From NCBI GenBank assembly GCA_023250635.1, contig JAHFAI010000011.1, positions 1-44,559 on the forward strand: a DNA stretch of 44,559 bases, in the 5' to 3' direction. Positions 34,169 to 42,288 of the stretch are shown piece by piece (position 1 is the stretch's first letter; every line of letters begins with the position of its first letter). The position numbers were made by a program, and so were the translations under genes. Source of the DNA: Deltaproteobacteria bacterium (lineage in GTDB: Bacteria; Bdellovibrionota_B; Oligoflexia; Oligoflexales; Bog-1112). The notes below the pieces were generated by a model. That model had not been told where the DNA came from. It did no database searches and saw nothing but the letters and a program-made list of their open reading frames with translations.

Positions 34169-35311
34169 ATGACTAGGCTGCAAGACCTTGTTTTCTATTT
34201 TCTCCGCCTGGGTAGCGTGGTCTTTGGTGGCCCCGTGGTGCTGGCAGCCCATATGCAGCGAGTTTTAGTCGAGGAGCGCCGCTGGATTTCTCAGGAAGAT
34301 TTTGAGCAAGGATTTACCCTGGCGCAGCTTGCTCCGGGGCCCTTAGCAACCCAGTTGGCAATGTATATAGGTTGGCTCAAGGCAGGAAGGTGGGGAGCGG
34401 CGTTGGTGGGTTTTGCCTTTGTGCTGCCAAGTTTTCTTATGGTGCTGCTTATTGCAATGTTTTATGTGAGCTGCCATGGTCTTCCCTGGCTTGAGGGGGC
34501 GTTTTATGGAATTGGGGCTGCGGTAATTGCCCTAATGTTGTTAGGCGCGTACAAGCTCCTCAAAAAGACGGTAGGAAAGGACTTTTTCTTGGGAGCCATT
34601 GCCGCAAGCAGTCTGTTGGTAACGGCAATAACGGAGTCAGAAATTATCTGGCTATTTCTTCTCTCGGGAGTGGGTGCTGTTCTGTATAAAGGCAAGTATC
34701 TTCGCCGAACTTATTCGTTCTCTCTGCTTCTTCCCAGCGTTTTAGTAAGTGGGATTAAAGGCGAGGTTTATGATGAGGGTTTTTTCAAACTTTTGCTTTT
34801 TTTTACTAAAGCAGGGGCCTTTGTCTTTGGCAGTGGTTTGGCGATTGTACCTTTTCTGCATAGCGGGGTGGTGGTGGAGCAGCAGTGGTTAAGCGAGAGG
34901 CAGTTTCTTGATGCGGTGGCTGTGGCAATGATAAGCCCAGGTCCAGTGGTCATTACCGTGGCTTTTATTGGTTATCTTATTGCGGGATTGAGTGGAGCAA
35001 TTATCGCGAGCATAGGGATATTTCTGCCTTCCTATCTGTTGGTGGTGTTGTCAGCTCCTTATTACCGGAAATTCTCCCATAGTGTTCTCCTGAAACATTT
35101 TACTCAGGGGGTAACGGCAGCAGCAGTGGGAGCCATTGGTGGTGCGGCGCTAGTGCTGGGCAAAAAAGCTATAATCGATCTGCCAACATCTGCTATATTT
35201 ATAGTAGTATTGATAATGCTTTTATTTTTCAAAAAAATTCCGGAACCAATTTTAATTATTCTTGCAGGAGTGCTTGGCCATGTCTTGCGCTCTTTATCTT
35301 CCAATTTATAA
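34169..35311 (+). CDS. chrA: chromate transporter, ChrA family (long form)
   Basis: Membrane protein of 380 residues made of two homologous halves. Each half shows the CHR motif: FLRLGSVVFGGPVVLAAHM with LAQLAPGPLATQLAMYIGW in the first, and FTKAGAFVFGSGLAIVPFL with VAMISPGPVVITVAFIGY in the second. This is the long bidomain ChrA layout, an ion exchanger that exports chromate in characterised members; many homologues have unknown anion specificity. The ATG at 34169 has GAGGG upstream. It stands between a terminator and a small lipoprotein gene ten bases downstream. Confidence 0.9.
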   Translation: MTRLQDLVFYFLRLGSVVFGGPVVLAAHMQRVLVEERRWISQEDFEQGFTLAQLAPGPLATQLAMYIGWLKAGRWGAALVGFAFVLPSFLMVLLIAMFYVSCHGLPWLEGAFYGIGAAVIALMLLGAYKLLKKTVGKDFFLGAIAASSLLVTAITESEIIWLFLLSGVGAVLYKGKYLRRTYSFSLLLPSVLVSGIKGEVYDEGFFKLLLFFTKAGAFVFGSGLAIVPFLHSGVVVEQQWLSERQFLDAVAVAMISPGPVVITVAFIGYLIAGLSGAIIASIGIFLPSYLLVVLSAPYYRKFSHSVLLKHFTQGVTAAAVGAIGGAALVLGKKAIIDLPTSAIFIVVLIMLLFFKKIPEPILIILAGVLGHVLRSLSSNL

Positions 35312-35321
35312 AGGATGTGGT

Positions 35322-36071
35322 ATGGCTTGGTTGTTGAGAATTAGCGCATTTTTTTTCCTCTGTGCTTGTGGTGGTGGGCAAAAACACCAGGGAAATCCAG
35401 ATCCTAAAAATACCGATGATGCCAGCGAAGTTTTGCTGCCCAATGGTATACCGAATGATAATCAAGCAAGATCTTCTCATGAGGTGCTGGAGAGGCTCTT
35501 GCCACGGGTTGGGGAGGTGGCTCGGGATGGCTCAATGATAAAATCTCGAGCAGCAATTAACTTAGTGATGGGAGGGTCTTTCTTTGCTTTTGCAGGAAGT
35601 AATGTGCAAATACCGGTTTCTGTAGTCAATGTGGCTTCGACCACGGTTACCTTTGATAATAGCAAGTTTGTGATTCCACCGATTACGAGTGATTTGCTCA
35701 GTTTTGGTTCCATTTCCCTTAGTGGTCTCAGCGATAATAATCTTGCTACCTGTGGCAGTCTCGGTAAAACCGTCTGTACCTCGGCGGTGATTCGTCTGTA
35801 TACCGTGGGAACAAGCGGAGCGGGTATGTGGAATGCTACTGATGGCTATGGTGCACCGATTAATGCAGGACTAGCAGCCCCCTACTTACCTGTAGGACTT
35901 ACCGTGGCTAATGCGTTAACGGTACAATCGATCAAAATACCTGCCAGCAAGCATGCACTTAAGTATACGGACTTCCCCAGTCCGACGTATACGATACAAG
36001 GTGATTTATCCAATGCGGGAGCGGGGAGCTATGCGACTACTTTGGTTATCGAGTATGCTTTGCTTCTCTAA
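35322..36071 (+). CDS. small lipoprotein of unknown function
   Basis: Protein of 249 residues. MAWLLRISAFFFLCACGGG is a lipoprotein signal with the acylated Cys in CGGG or the preceding LCAC. The mature part is rich in Ser, Gly, Thr and Asn with beta-type patterns (VQIPVSVVNVASTTVTF, YTIQGDLSNAGAGSYATT), and holds a Cys pair in ATCGSLGKTVCTS. The frame opens earlier (35262), but the start at 35322 is preferred because AAGGA lies seven bases upstream and the signal peptide begins there. No family recognised. It converges on alr with a four-base overlap. Confidence 0.72.
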   Translation: MAWLLRISAFFFLCACGGGQKHQGNPDPKNTDDASEVLLPNGIPNDNQARSSHEVLERLLPRVGEVARDGSMIKSRAAINLVMGGSFFAFAGSNVQIPVSVVNVASTTVTFDNSKFVIPPITSDLLSFGSISLSGLSDNNLATCGSLGKTVCTSAVIRLYTVGTSGAGMWNATDGYGAPINAGLAAPYLPVGLTVANALTVQSIKIPASKHALKYTDFPSPTYTIQGDLSNAGAGSYATTLVIEYALLL

Positions 36072-37198
36072 GAGCAACTACGCTGACGAGGAATGTCTGG
36101 ATTGAGGCGCGCGACGATTTCGTAATTGATGCTTTGCGCCCAAGCGCCAAGATCTTCGGCACTAAGCTGCTCGTTGCCATCGCTGCCAATCAAGGTTGCA
36201 ATGCTGCCAACCTTAGCTTCGGCAACACTGCTGACATCGACCATCATCATATTCATGCTGATTCGTCCCAGCAGGGGGCAGCGCTGACCTTTGACCAGTA
36301 CATAGCTGCCCCCCTGGGAGGCGCCTAAGCGGGGATAACCTTCGAAATAGCCCACCCGCAAAAGAGCTATCTTCATTGGCTGGGAAGCGCGAAAGGTGCA
36401 GCCATAGCCTACGAATTCTCCAGCAGCAAGGGTTTGAATCAGGCTGAGGGGGCAGCGCCAGGAAAGAACGGGGCGTAGGGCCTCAGCGCCATTTTTATTG
36501 CTGGCGCAATAAGAGAGCTTGGTGAGCGGAGAAGGCCATAAACCATAGAGAGAGATGCCGAGGCGTAGCAAATCCAGATGGCTTTCGGGAAGCAAGAGCC
36601 CCGAGGCTGAAGAGGCACAATGGGCTTTTACCCTAAGGCCCGCCTCTCTAAAAATACGACGTACCTCGCCAAAGAGGGCAAGCTGGCGCTCAGTAAAAGT
36701 ATGGTTGCTCACATCTTCGACATTAGCAAAGTGGGTGCAGATACCGACTAACTGAGAGCGAAAATGCTTACATTGCTCGGCTATGTGGGGGGCCTGGTCG
36801 AGGGCAAGGCCCTGGCGATTGAGGCCGGTGTTAAATTTAAGATGGATCCGAGGCTTGCTCGGGCTGGCGAGCCAGTGTTGTAGGCTCTCCTGATCCGTTA
36901 CAAAATATTCGATGCTTGCCTTGTGGGCTTGGGGCAAGCTCTCTCTGGGGAGGGCAGCAAAGACAATAAGGCAGCCAGTAAAGCCTAATTGGCGTAAAAA
37001 AAGCGCTTCGCTAAGGCTATTAACCCCTAAGTTCTGGGGGTCCAGGGGAGCCAGAAGTTCATATATTTCTTGGAGACCGTGGCCATAAGCATTGGATTTT
37101 AATACGGGGCAGAGCTTATGGGCTCCCACCAGCTGGCTAAAAAATCTAACATTGTGACGGAGGGCTTCCCCATTGAGCTCAATCCAGCTACTATTCAT
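36068..37198 (-). CDS. alr: alanine racemase
   Basis: Makes D-alanine for peptidoglycan from L-alanine. It is a fold-type III PLP enzyme: the PLP lysine is Lys34 in VLKSNAYGHG and the opposing catalytic tyrosine is Tyr265 in VGYGCTFRA. GRISMNMMMVDVSSV follows near the C-terminus. Length, 376 residues, is normal. The ATG at 37198 has AGGGAG six bases upstream. It is divergent from rpmH. Confidence 0.95.
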   Translation of the reverse strand: MNSSWIELNGEALRHNVRFFSQLVGAHKLCPVLKSNAYGHGLQEIYELLAPLDPQNLGVNSLSEALFLRQLGFTGCLIVFAALPRESLPQAHKASIEYFVTDQESLQHWLASPSKPRIHLKFNTGLNRQGLALDQAPHIAEQCKHFRSQLVGICTHFANVEDVSNHTFTERQLALFGEVRRIFREAGLRVKAHCASSASGLLLPESHLDLLRLGISLYGLWPSPLTKLSYCASNKNGAEALRPVLSWRCPLSLIQTLAAGEFVGYGCTFRASQPMKIALLRVGYFEGYPRLGASQGGSYVLVKGQRCPLLGRISMNMMMVDVSSVAEAKVGSIATLIGSDGNEQLSAEDLGAWAQSINYEIVARLNPDIPRQRSCS

Positions 37199-37220
37199 CG
37201 CGACTCCCTAGGAGACTTTC

Positions 37221-37249
37221 TTGCTCTTATAAATATTTTCTGCTAGCAT
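37221..37249 (+). promoter_or_regulatory. candidate promoter of the rpmH operon
   Basis: TTGCTC (37221-37226), spacer 17, TAGCAT (37244-37249). The -10 matches the one proposed for acpP. The leader to rpmH would be about 105 bases. The -35 match is modest. Confidence 0.35.
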
Positions 37250-37363
37250 GCCTTTTCGCCAAGTCTACTAGGCCTGTACGGCTCTTTTTCCACAGCTCGG
37301 CGCAGGTAAAGACAGCTATAGTAACAAAGTTTATTAGTTTCCAAGGAAAAAAGGTATCCACTG

Positions 37364-37513
37364 ATGAAGCGTACATTCCAACCCAGCAATTTGAAACGAC
37401 TGAGAACTCACGGTTTCCGCCAACGGATGGCAACTCCTGGGGGCATTTTGGTACTTAAGGCTCGCCGCGCAAAGGGCCGCAAAAGCTTGACTGTTGGCAT
37501 TTACAAAAAATAA
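37364..37513 (+). CDS. rpmH: 50S ribosomal protein L34
   Basis: Encodes a 49-residue basic protein: [20 protein letters not shown], then [19 protein letters not shown] and a short tail SLTVGIYKK. The KRTFQPS..KR.R.HGFR.RM.T..G..VL..RR.KGR pattern is diagnostic of L34. AAAAAGG lies nine bases before the ATG. It begins the conserved rpmH-rnpA-yidD-yidC-jag-mnmE block; dnaA, often divergent from rpmH, is replaced here by alr. Confidence 0.97.
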   Translation: MKRTFQPSNLKRLRTHGFRQRMATPGGILVLKARRAKGRKSLTVGIYKK

Positions 37514-37540
37514 TCATCATTTTTTCGCGCGTTTACTACT

Positions 37541-37948
37541 ATGACCACTATTACCTTGCAGCCCGCGGGCGTTTTGCAGCCCGAGGAAGCTAGCTCCCAA
37601 GGCTACCCCAAATCTCGTCGCCTGACTAAATCCAAAGAATTTAAGCGAGTTCTCCAGCTGGGAAACAAGATCGTCAGTCCTCAACTGGTGATGTTGTCAG
37701 CAGCAAATGCTGAGGGCGGCTGTCGCTTTGGGGTGATCGCCTCACGGAAAGTGGGCGGAGCGGTGACGAGAAATCGGATAAAACGTACCCTGCGAGAGAT
37801 CTTTCGCACCCAGCCTCTCGTCCTCGAGGGGGACCTGGTCATCATCGCCCGCAGCGCTGCAGGATTCGCTTCTTATAAGGATCTTGCCCTGGCATTTGAC
37901 CAGTGTTATAAGCGGTTGCGGAAAAAAATAGAACATACTTCGCGATGA
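37541..37948 (+). CDS. rnpA: ribonuclease P protein component
   Basis: Protein subunit of RNase P, which matures tRNA 5' ends. The core SRRLTKSKEFKRVLQLGNKI, RFGVIASRKVGGAVTRNRIK and RTLREIFR are standard, with the RNR motif in TRNRIKR. At 135 residues it is slightly long because of ~20 extra residues at the N-terminus. It follows rpmH by 27 bases and overlaps yidD by ATGA. Confidence 0.95.
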   Translation: MTTITLQPAGVLQPEEASSQGYPKSRRLTKSKEFKRVLQLGNKIVSPQLVMLSAANAEGGCRFGVIASRKVGGAVTRNRIKRTLREIFRTQPLVLEGDLVIIARSAAGFASYKDLALAFDQCYKRLRKKIEHTSR

Positions 37949-38187
37949 GCTGTGAAAGTGTAGGATATTTGTCGTCTCTGTTTGTACCGAGGTTACTCGG
38001 CGCTTTGCGCTGGTACCAACGAAACCTTTCCCCCCTGTTGGGGCCGCGTTGTCGTTTTTATCCCAGTTGTTCCGAGTACGCCCATTCCTGCCTGCTCGCT
38101 TATTCTTTGCCCTGCGCTTTGGCTAAGGTTTTTCGTCGCATTCTTGCTTGTAACCCCTTTCACCCCGGTGGAGTAGACTTACCGTGA
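37945..38187 (+). CDS. yidD: membrane protein insertion efficiency factor YidD
   Basis: Small peripheral membrane protein of 80 residues that aids membrane-protein insertion. LRWYQRNLSPLLGPRCRFYP and SCSEYAHSCLL with the paired cysteines, and CNPFHPGGVDLP at the end, match the family exactly. It overlaps rnpA by four bases and its stop overlaps the yidC GTG start. Confidence 0.95.
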   Translation: MSCESVGYLSSLFVPRLLGALRWYQRNLSPLLGPRCRFYPSCSEYAHSCLLAYSLPCALAKVFRRILACNPFHPGGVDLP

Positions 38188-39848
38188 AAATGGATTTAGA
38201 CCGAACTGGTATTATTGCCCTGGTTTTTTGCGTAGTGGCCTATGTGGGCTGGGCCCATTATATGAAGGAAAAATACCCGCCTCGTTCCCCGGCGGTTAAC
38301 ACCTCTGCTGAGATTACTCGGGGGGAGCAGGCAGCAAAAACGCGGGAGCAAAGCACCTCATTACCCGTTCCCGCCGCTTCGCCTCAGCTCAGCACTGCAG
38401 CAGCCTCTGCTGAAAGCAGCTATCCGACTTTGAGTGCTGATGAATTGACCATCAGCACCGAGACCTCCGTGTATCGCTTTAATCAGTTGTTAGGCGGGAT
38501 CGATAGCATTACCTTAAAACACTATCGCAATGACGAAGATACAGCCTCGCTTGAACTCGTGGCGAGTAAGCCGCTCCTCATTCAGGGCATTCTCAGTGAT
38601 GGGCAAGCGAGTGGTATGCAGGGGTTTGCAGCTACTCGTGACGAGGGCAGCATCAGCTTTAGTCGCCAGGAAGGTAATTGGCAGTTGCAGCACCGCATCA
38701 CCCCTGATCAGCAGGGGTACGGCGCAAGTATTCAGCTGCGTTGGAAGAACCTGGCTAGCAGCCCTCAGGAACTGACTTCGACCACTTTGCTCGCTAGCAC
38801 GGTGCCTTACAAGCAAAAATCATCGGGATTCTTGCCCGGAGCTCCTTCGAATCGTCCTACGATTATTCGTGAAGTAGAAGGTGAGACCACCTGGCAAGAT
38901 GTGCAAGACTACTGCGAAGGTGGTAAGGAAGCCAAATCGCCGATTAGCGGTTCCATGCAAGAGTTGGCGTATATTGGTTTTGATCAGCATTATTTCTTAC
39001 AGGTGTTTCTTCCGCAGCATAAAAAAAGCACCTTTCGGGCTTTTTCTAGCAGTCAGACCGCCGGTAACTCCTGCACTCTTGCTGAACTCGTTAGCCTCAA
39101 TCAAGGAAGCATCGCGCCGGGTGGGGAAGTAACCATGGAGTTCAAATCCTGGTTTGGCCCTAAGAATAGCGAGCTTGCCGGTCTCTATGACCAGCGTCTT
39201 GCTAATAGCTTGGACTTTGGTTTTTTTGCGATGATTGCTCGTCCTCTGTTTATTGCACTCAAAGCGGTAAATTCGCTCGTCTTCAATTGGGGCCTGGCAA
39301 TTATTATTTTTACGATTTTGCTTAAAATGTTGTTCTACCCCTTGACTCGTCAAGCGGCGGTAGCTCAGCAGAAGATGAAAAAACTGCAGCCGGAAATCAA
39401 TGCGCTGAAAGAGCGCTATAAAGATGATCCGCGACGGCAGCAGCAAGAAATGATGCGTTTTATGAGCGTCAATAAAGCCAATCCCCTCAAGGGATGTTTG
39501 CCCATCTTGCCGACGATTCCGGTTTTCTTTGCCTTCTTTCGCGTACTTTCTACTGCGGTTGAGTTACGCCATGCACCGTTCTTTGGCTGGATTACCGATC
39601 TTTCGGTACAAGATCCGTATTATATAACTCCCCTGTTTATGGGACTGTGTATGTTCGCTCAGCAAAAGTTGATGCCAACTCCTGGGATGGATAAAACGCA
39701 GGAAAAAATTCTTTTGATTATGCCGTTGATGTTTACGGGGATGATGTTGACGCTCCCTGCAGGCTTGGTCCTCTACATGTTGACAAACTCAATTATGTCC
39801 ATGGGCCAACAACAATGGTTAAACAAACGTCTCGCTGCTACTGCTTAG
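38184..39848 (+). CDS. yidC: membrane protein insertase YidC
   Basis: Inserts and folds inner-membrane proteins with or without SecYEG. It has the Gram-negative layout: an N-terminal anchor (IIALVFCVVAYVGWAHYM), a large periplasmic beta-domain (about residues 85-340) and the 60KD-IMP core with LAIIIFTILLKMLFYPLT, LKERYKDDPRRQQQEMM, NPLKGCLPILPTIPVFFAFF and a final TNSIMSMGQQQWLNKRL. Length, 554 residues, is normal. Start GTG 38184 overlaps yidD; ATG 38190 is possible. Confidence 0.95.
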   Translation: MKMDLDRTGIIALVFCVVAYVGWAHYMKEKYPPRSPAVNTSAEITRGEQAAKTREQSTSLPVPAASPQLSTAAASAESSYPTLSADELTISTETSVYRFNQLLGGIDSITLKHYRNDEDTASLELVASKPLLIQGILSDGQASGMQGFAATRDEGSISFSRQEGNWQLQHRITPDQQGYGASIQLRWKNLASSPQELTSTTLLASTVPYKQKSSGFLPGAPSNRPTIIREVEGETTWQDVQDYCEGGKEAKSPISGSMQELAYIGFDQHYFLQVFLPQHKKSTFRAFSSSQTAGNSCTLAELVSLNQGSIAPGGEVTMEFKSWFGPKNSELAGLYDQRLANSLDFGFFAMIARPLFIALKAVNSLVFNWGLAIIIFTILLKMLFYPLTRQAAVAQQKMKKLQPEINALKERYKDDPRRQQQEMMRFMSVNKANPLKGCLPILPTIPVFFAFFRVLSTAVELRHAPFFGWITDLSVQDPYYITPLFMGLCMFAQQKLMPTPGMDKTQEKILLIMPLMFTGMMLTLPAGLVLYMLTNSIMSMGQQQWLNKRLAATA

Positions 39849-39858
39849 GAGAAAAACC

Positions 39859-40827
39859 ATGACGATTACTGTTGAAGCAAAGACCCTCCAGCTTGCCTTA
39901 ATTAAAGCTGCCGGCCAATTGGGTATCACCCAAAAGGACTTGGCTCATTCTATAGTAAAAGAATCAAACGGTCTGTGGGGCCTGTTTGGCAAGAAAATCA
40001 CTATTGAAGCATGGATTGCTAGCGCCCCGAGAAGCAGACAAGGTGCAAGTATGGGGGGGGGGGAGCGTCGTAGTTCTCCTCCGCGTAGTTCACGGGAGCC
40101 GCGTAGTTCGCGAGAGCCGCGTAGTTCACGGGAGCCGCGTAGTTCACGGGAGCCGCGTAGTTCGCGAGAGCCGCGAGACTCCCGTGAACCACGAGGAGGC
40201 TCCAGCGAGGCGAATCGCCCCGCTTCTAGGCCTCGGGCAGGAGCAGAGCGCAGCGAGCGTTCGCCGCGTAATCGCGAGAATGAGCTGCTACAGGGAGCAG
40301 GGGATGGGGTTGAGAAACCCAGTTTGAGCCCTGCAGAAATAGCGGCCCTTAAAGAAGAACTGCTGCAGTTTAGCATCGGCTTATGCGAGCAGGTTAGCGG
40401 TGCAAGTTGCCGTGTAGCCCTAAGTAGCGACGACGATCGCCTGGTGTTTGCAATCACCGCTCCCGGTATTGATGAGAACCTCAGCAAGAACATGAAATTT
40501 GTGGAGGCGATCGAACATTTAATCCGCAAAAAGCCGCGTAATCTCCACCAAGATCTGCCGTTTCGGATTTTTGTGGATATTAATAACGTGCGCCAGGAAC
40601 GAGAAGATCATTTAGTGGCGATGGCGAAAGACCTCTCCGATAAGGTGTTTGAGAATAAACGGCCGATTGTGCTTAACTACCGTAGTTCTTATGATCGAAA
40701 AATTATTCATATGACCCTCGATAAAGACGATCGCGTCTACACCAAGTCCATCGGTAGCGGACCAAATCGTAAATTAATGATTCTCCCCGTGCGTCAAGCC
40801 CAGAGTCAGGAAGTTGGTACCCGTTAA
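39859..40827 (+). CDS. khpB: RNA-binding protein KhpB/Jag with repeat-rich linker
   Basis: Cytoplasmic RNA-binding protein (Jag, KhpB or SpoIIIJ-associated) that acts with KhpA on many small RNAs in some bacteria. The Jag_N domain is residues 1-55 (TLQLALIKAAGQLGITQKDL, LFGKKITIEAWIA). A linker (about 58-150) contains MGGGERR and six near-identical RSSREP units. A KH domain (about 160-240) and an R3H domain follow, the latter with SSYDRKIIHMTLDKDDRVYT and SIGSGPNRKLMILPVR. AGGAG lies seven bases before the ATG. An 11-G run inside the linker (40053-40063) could shift the frame by slippage and remove KH and R3H. Confidence 0.93.
   Translation: MTITVEAKTLQLALIKAAGQLGITQKDLAHSIVKESNGLWGLFGKKITIEAWIASAPRSRQGASMGGGERRSSPPRSSREPRSSREPRSSREPRSSREPRSSREPRDSREPRGGSSEANRPASRPRAGAERSERSPRNRENELLQGAGDGVEKPSLSPAEIAALKEELLQFSIGLCEQVSGASCRVALSSDDDRLVFAITAPGIDENLSKNMKFVEAIEHLIRKKPRNLHQDLPFRIFVDINNVRQEREDHLVAMAKDLSDKVFENKRPIVLNYRSSYDRKIIHMTLDKDDRVYTKSIGSGPNRKLMILPVRQAQSQEVGTR
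40053..40063 (+). repeat. G11 homopolymer inside khpB
   Basis: Eleven G residues run through ATG-GGG-GGG-GGG-GAG codons (Met-Gly-Gly-Gly-Glu). Gain or loss of one G shifts khpB out of frame; one alternative frame stops near 40327, before the KH and R3H domains. Confidence 0.9.
40084..40191 (+). repeat. six 18-bp tandem repeats in khpB
   Basis: Units of 18 bp (CGTAGTTCACGGGAGCCG or CGTAGTTCGCGAGAGCCG) start at 40084, 40102, 40120, 40138 and 40156, with a diverged sixth at 40174. They encode RSSREP five times and RDSREP once. Being a multiple of three, changes in copy number keep the frame. Confidence 0.9.
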
Positions 40828-40829
40828 GC

Positions 40830-42254
40830 ATGCAGGCCTCATTTTCGAGCGAATTTTCGCTGCACCATGACCATGAACCCATCGTTGCTTTAGCAAGTAG
40901 TCGGGGCATGGGGCCCATTGCCGTGGTGCGAGTTTCAGGCCCCCAATGCCATGGTCTACTGCTGCCTTGTTTGCAGCGCAAAGGACAGGTAAACGAAGAA
41001 AAATGGCCAGACCGCTATCTTCACTATTGCCACTTTATTGACCCCCGCTCTGGGGAGATCCTTGATGATCCCCTCGTTTGTTTTTTTAGCGGGCCGCATT
41101 CCTACACAGGGCAAGATTCTGCGGAAATTTACCTCCATGGCAGCCCTTATATAATTGAAACCCTCATTGGTATTTTGCTGCGTCAGGGATTTCGTCCTGC
41201 GGAAGCCGGGGAGTTTACCCGCCGGGCTTTTTTGCAGGGTAAGATGGATCTCAGTGCCGCCGAGGGCGTACGGGAACTACTGGCGGCCTCGTCTCATCAG
41301 CAGTGGCTTGCTGCACGGCAACTGACCTCGGGCAAGCTGCATCAGGCGATCGATGTCTTGCGGGAAGCCATGGTAGATGCCCAAGCTTGGTTGGCGGCAC
41401 GCATTGATTTCCCCGATGAAAAAGAAACTTCCGCGGTTGAACTCCATGAGGTCACCAGTCGAGTGACTCGGGTCAGTACCGCAATTGACCAATTGCTTGC
41501 CACCTATAATTCGGGGCAGGTGGCCCAAGGAGGTCTTAAAGTTGCGCTGGTCGGGGAACCCAATGCTGGTAAGTCAACCCTGCTTAATACCTTGCTCAGT
41601 AAAAATCGCGCTATTGTGAGTGCCCAGCCGGGAACGACTCGGGATTACCTTGAGGAAAGTTGCTTGCTCGAGGGGCGCCTGCTGCGCTTGCTAGATACGG
41701 CAGGCCTGCGTGAGACTTCCTGTGAGATTGAGCAGGAAGGGATTAAACGCTCCCTGGAACTAGCGCGAACAGCCGAGCTGGTCTTGTTGCTGATTCCCCG
41801 TGACAGCCGCGCAGAAGTATTACGCGAGCAGATAGAGCGTCTGGAACATGCAGGCATCGCCTTTCAACTGGTGCTGACCAAGGGCGATCTGCCCCTAGAG
41901 CCAAGCCTAGAGCAAAGCTTGCAACAACTGGCTAGCTACGAGGCCATAGAAATATCCTGCCAAGGCGAACAGGGGATCGGTGCTTTAAAAGCATTTATGA
42001 TTGCTCATGTTGATGGTTATGTGCAAACGGTGGAGGGTGGGGTGTGTATTAGTTCGGTGCGGCATAAAGTAGCCCTCGAGCAGGCCCAAGCAGCGCTCCA
42101 GCGTTTTTTTGCTGCCCATGCCGTCGGAGCCTATGACGAACTGCTGGCCTTTGAATTACTTGAAGCCAGCGAGGCCTTGGATTCTATCGTTGGCAAAATC
42201 GCAGCTGATGATATTTTGGGGGCAGTGTTTAGCACTTTTTGCGTGGGCAAATAA
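40830..42254 (+). CDS. mnmE: tRNA uridine-5-carboxymethylaminomethyl(34) synthesis GTPase MnmE
   Basis: GTPase that with MnmG modifies wobble uridine 34. The N-terminal folate-binding region shows IVALASSRGMGPIAVVRVSGP and GPHSYTGQDSAEIYLHGSPY. The G domain has P-loop GEPNAGKS (about residues 242-249), the G2 region GTTRDYLEE and G3 DTAGLRET. The chain ends FCVGK, the family C-x-GK tail with the catalytic cysteine. Length, 474 residues, is normal. The start is two bases after khpB. It closes the classical block. Confidence 0.96.
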   Translation: MQASFSSEFSLHHDHEPIVALASSRGMGPIAVVRVSGPQCHGLLLPCLQRKGQVNEEKWPDRYLHYCHFIDPRSGEILDDPLVCFFSGPHSYTGQDSAEIYLHGSPYIIETLIGILLRQGFRPAEAGEFTRRAFLQGKMDLSAAEGVRELLAASSHQQWLAARQLTSGKLHQAIDVLREAMVDAQAWLAARIDFPDEKETSAVELHEVTSRVTRVSTAIDQLLATYNSGQVAQGGLKVALVGEPNAGKSTLLNTLLSKNRAIVSAQPGTTRDYLEESCLLEGRLLRLLDTAGLRETSCEIEQEGIKRSLELARTAELVLLLIPRDSRAEVLREQIERLEHAGIAFQLVLTKGDLPLEPSLEQSLQQLASYEAIEISCQGEQGIGALKAFMIAHVDGYVQTVEGGVCISSVRHKVALEQAQAALQRFFAAHAVGAYDELLAFELLEASEALDSIVGKIAADDILGAVFSTFCVGK

Positions 42255-42288
42255 CACTACAAGGTTAACCTCCTAGAGCGGAGCGGCG

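Noticed and set aside
37199-37363. oriC or dnaA boxes upstream of rpmH
   Set aside because: dnaA is not adjacent and no clustered TTATCCACA-like boxes were seen in the gap.
40084-40191. Regular 18-bp repeats as a CRISPR array
   Set aside because: Units are directly adjacent with no spacers and encode an in-frame RSSREP repeat in khpB.
39945-40529. Long minus-strand reading frame opposite khpB
   Set aside because: It mirrors the codon-biased repeat region of khpB, resembles no family and has no ribosome site.
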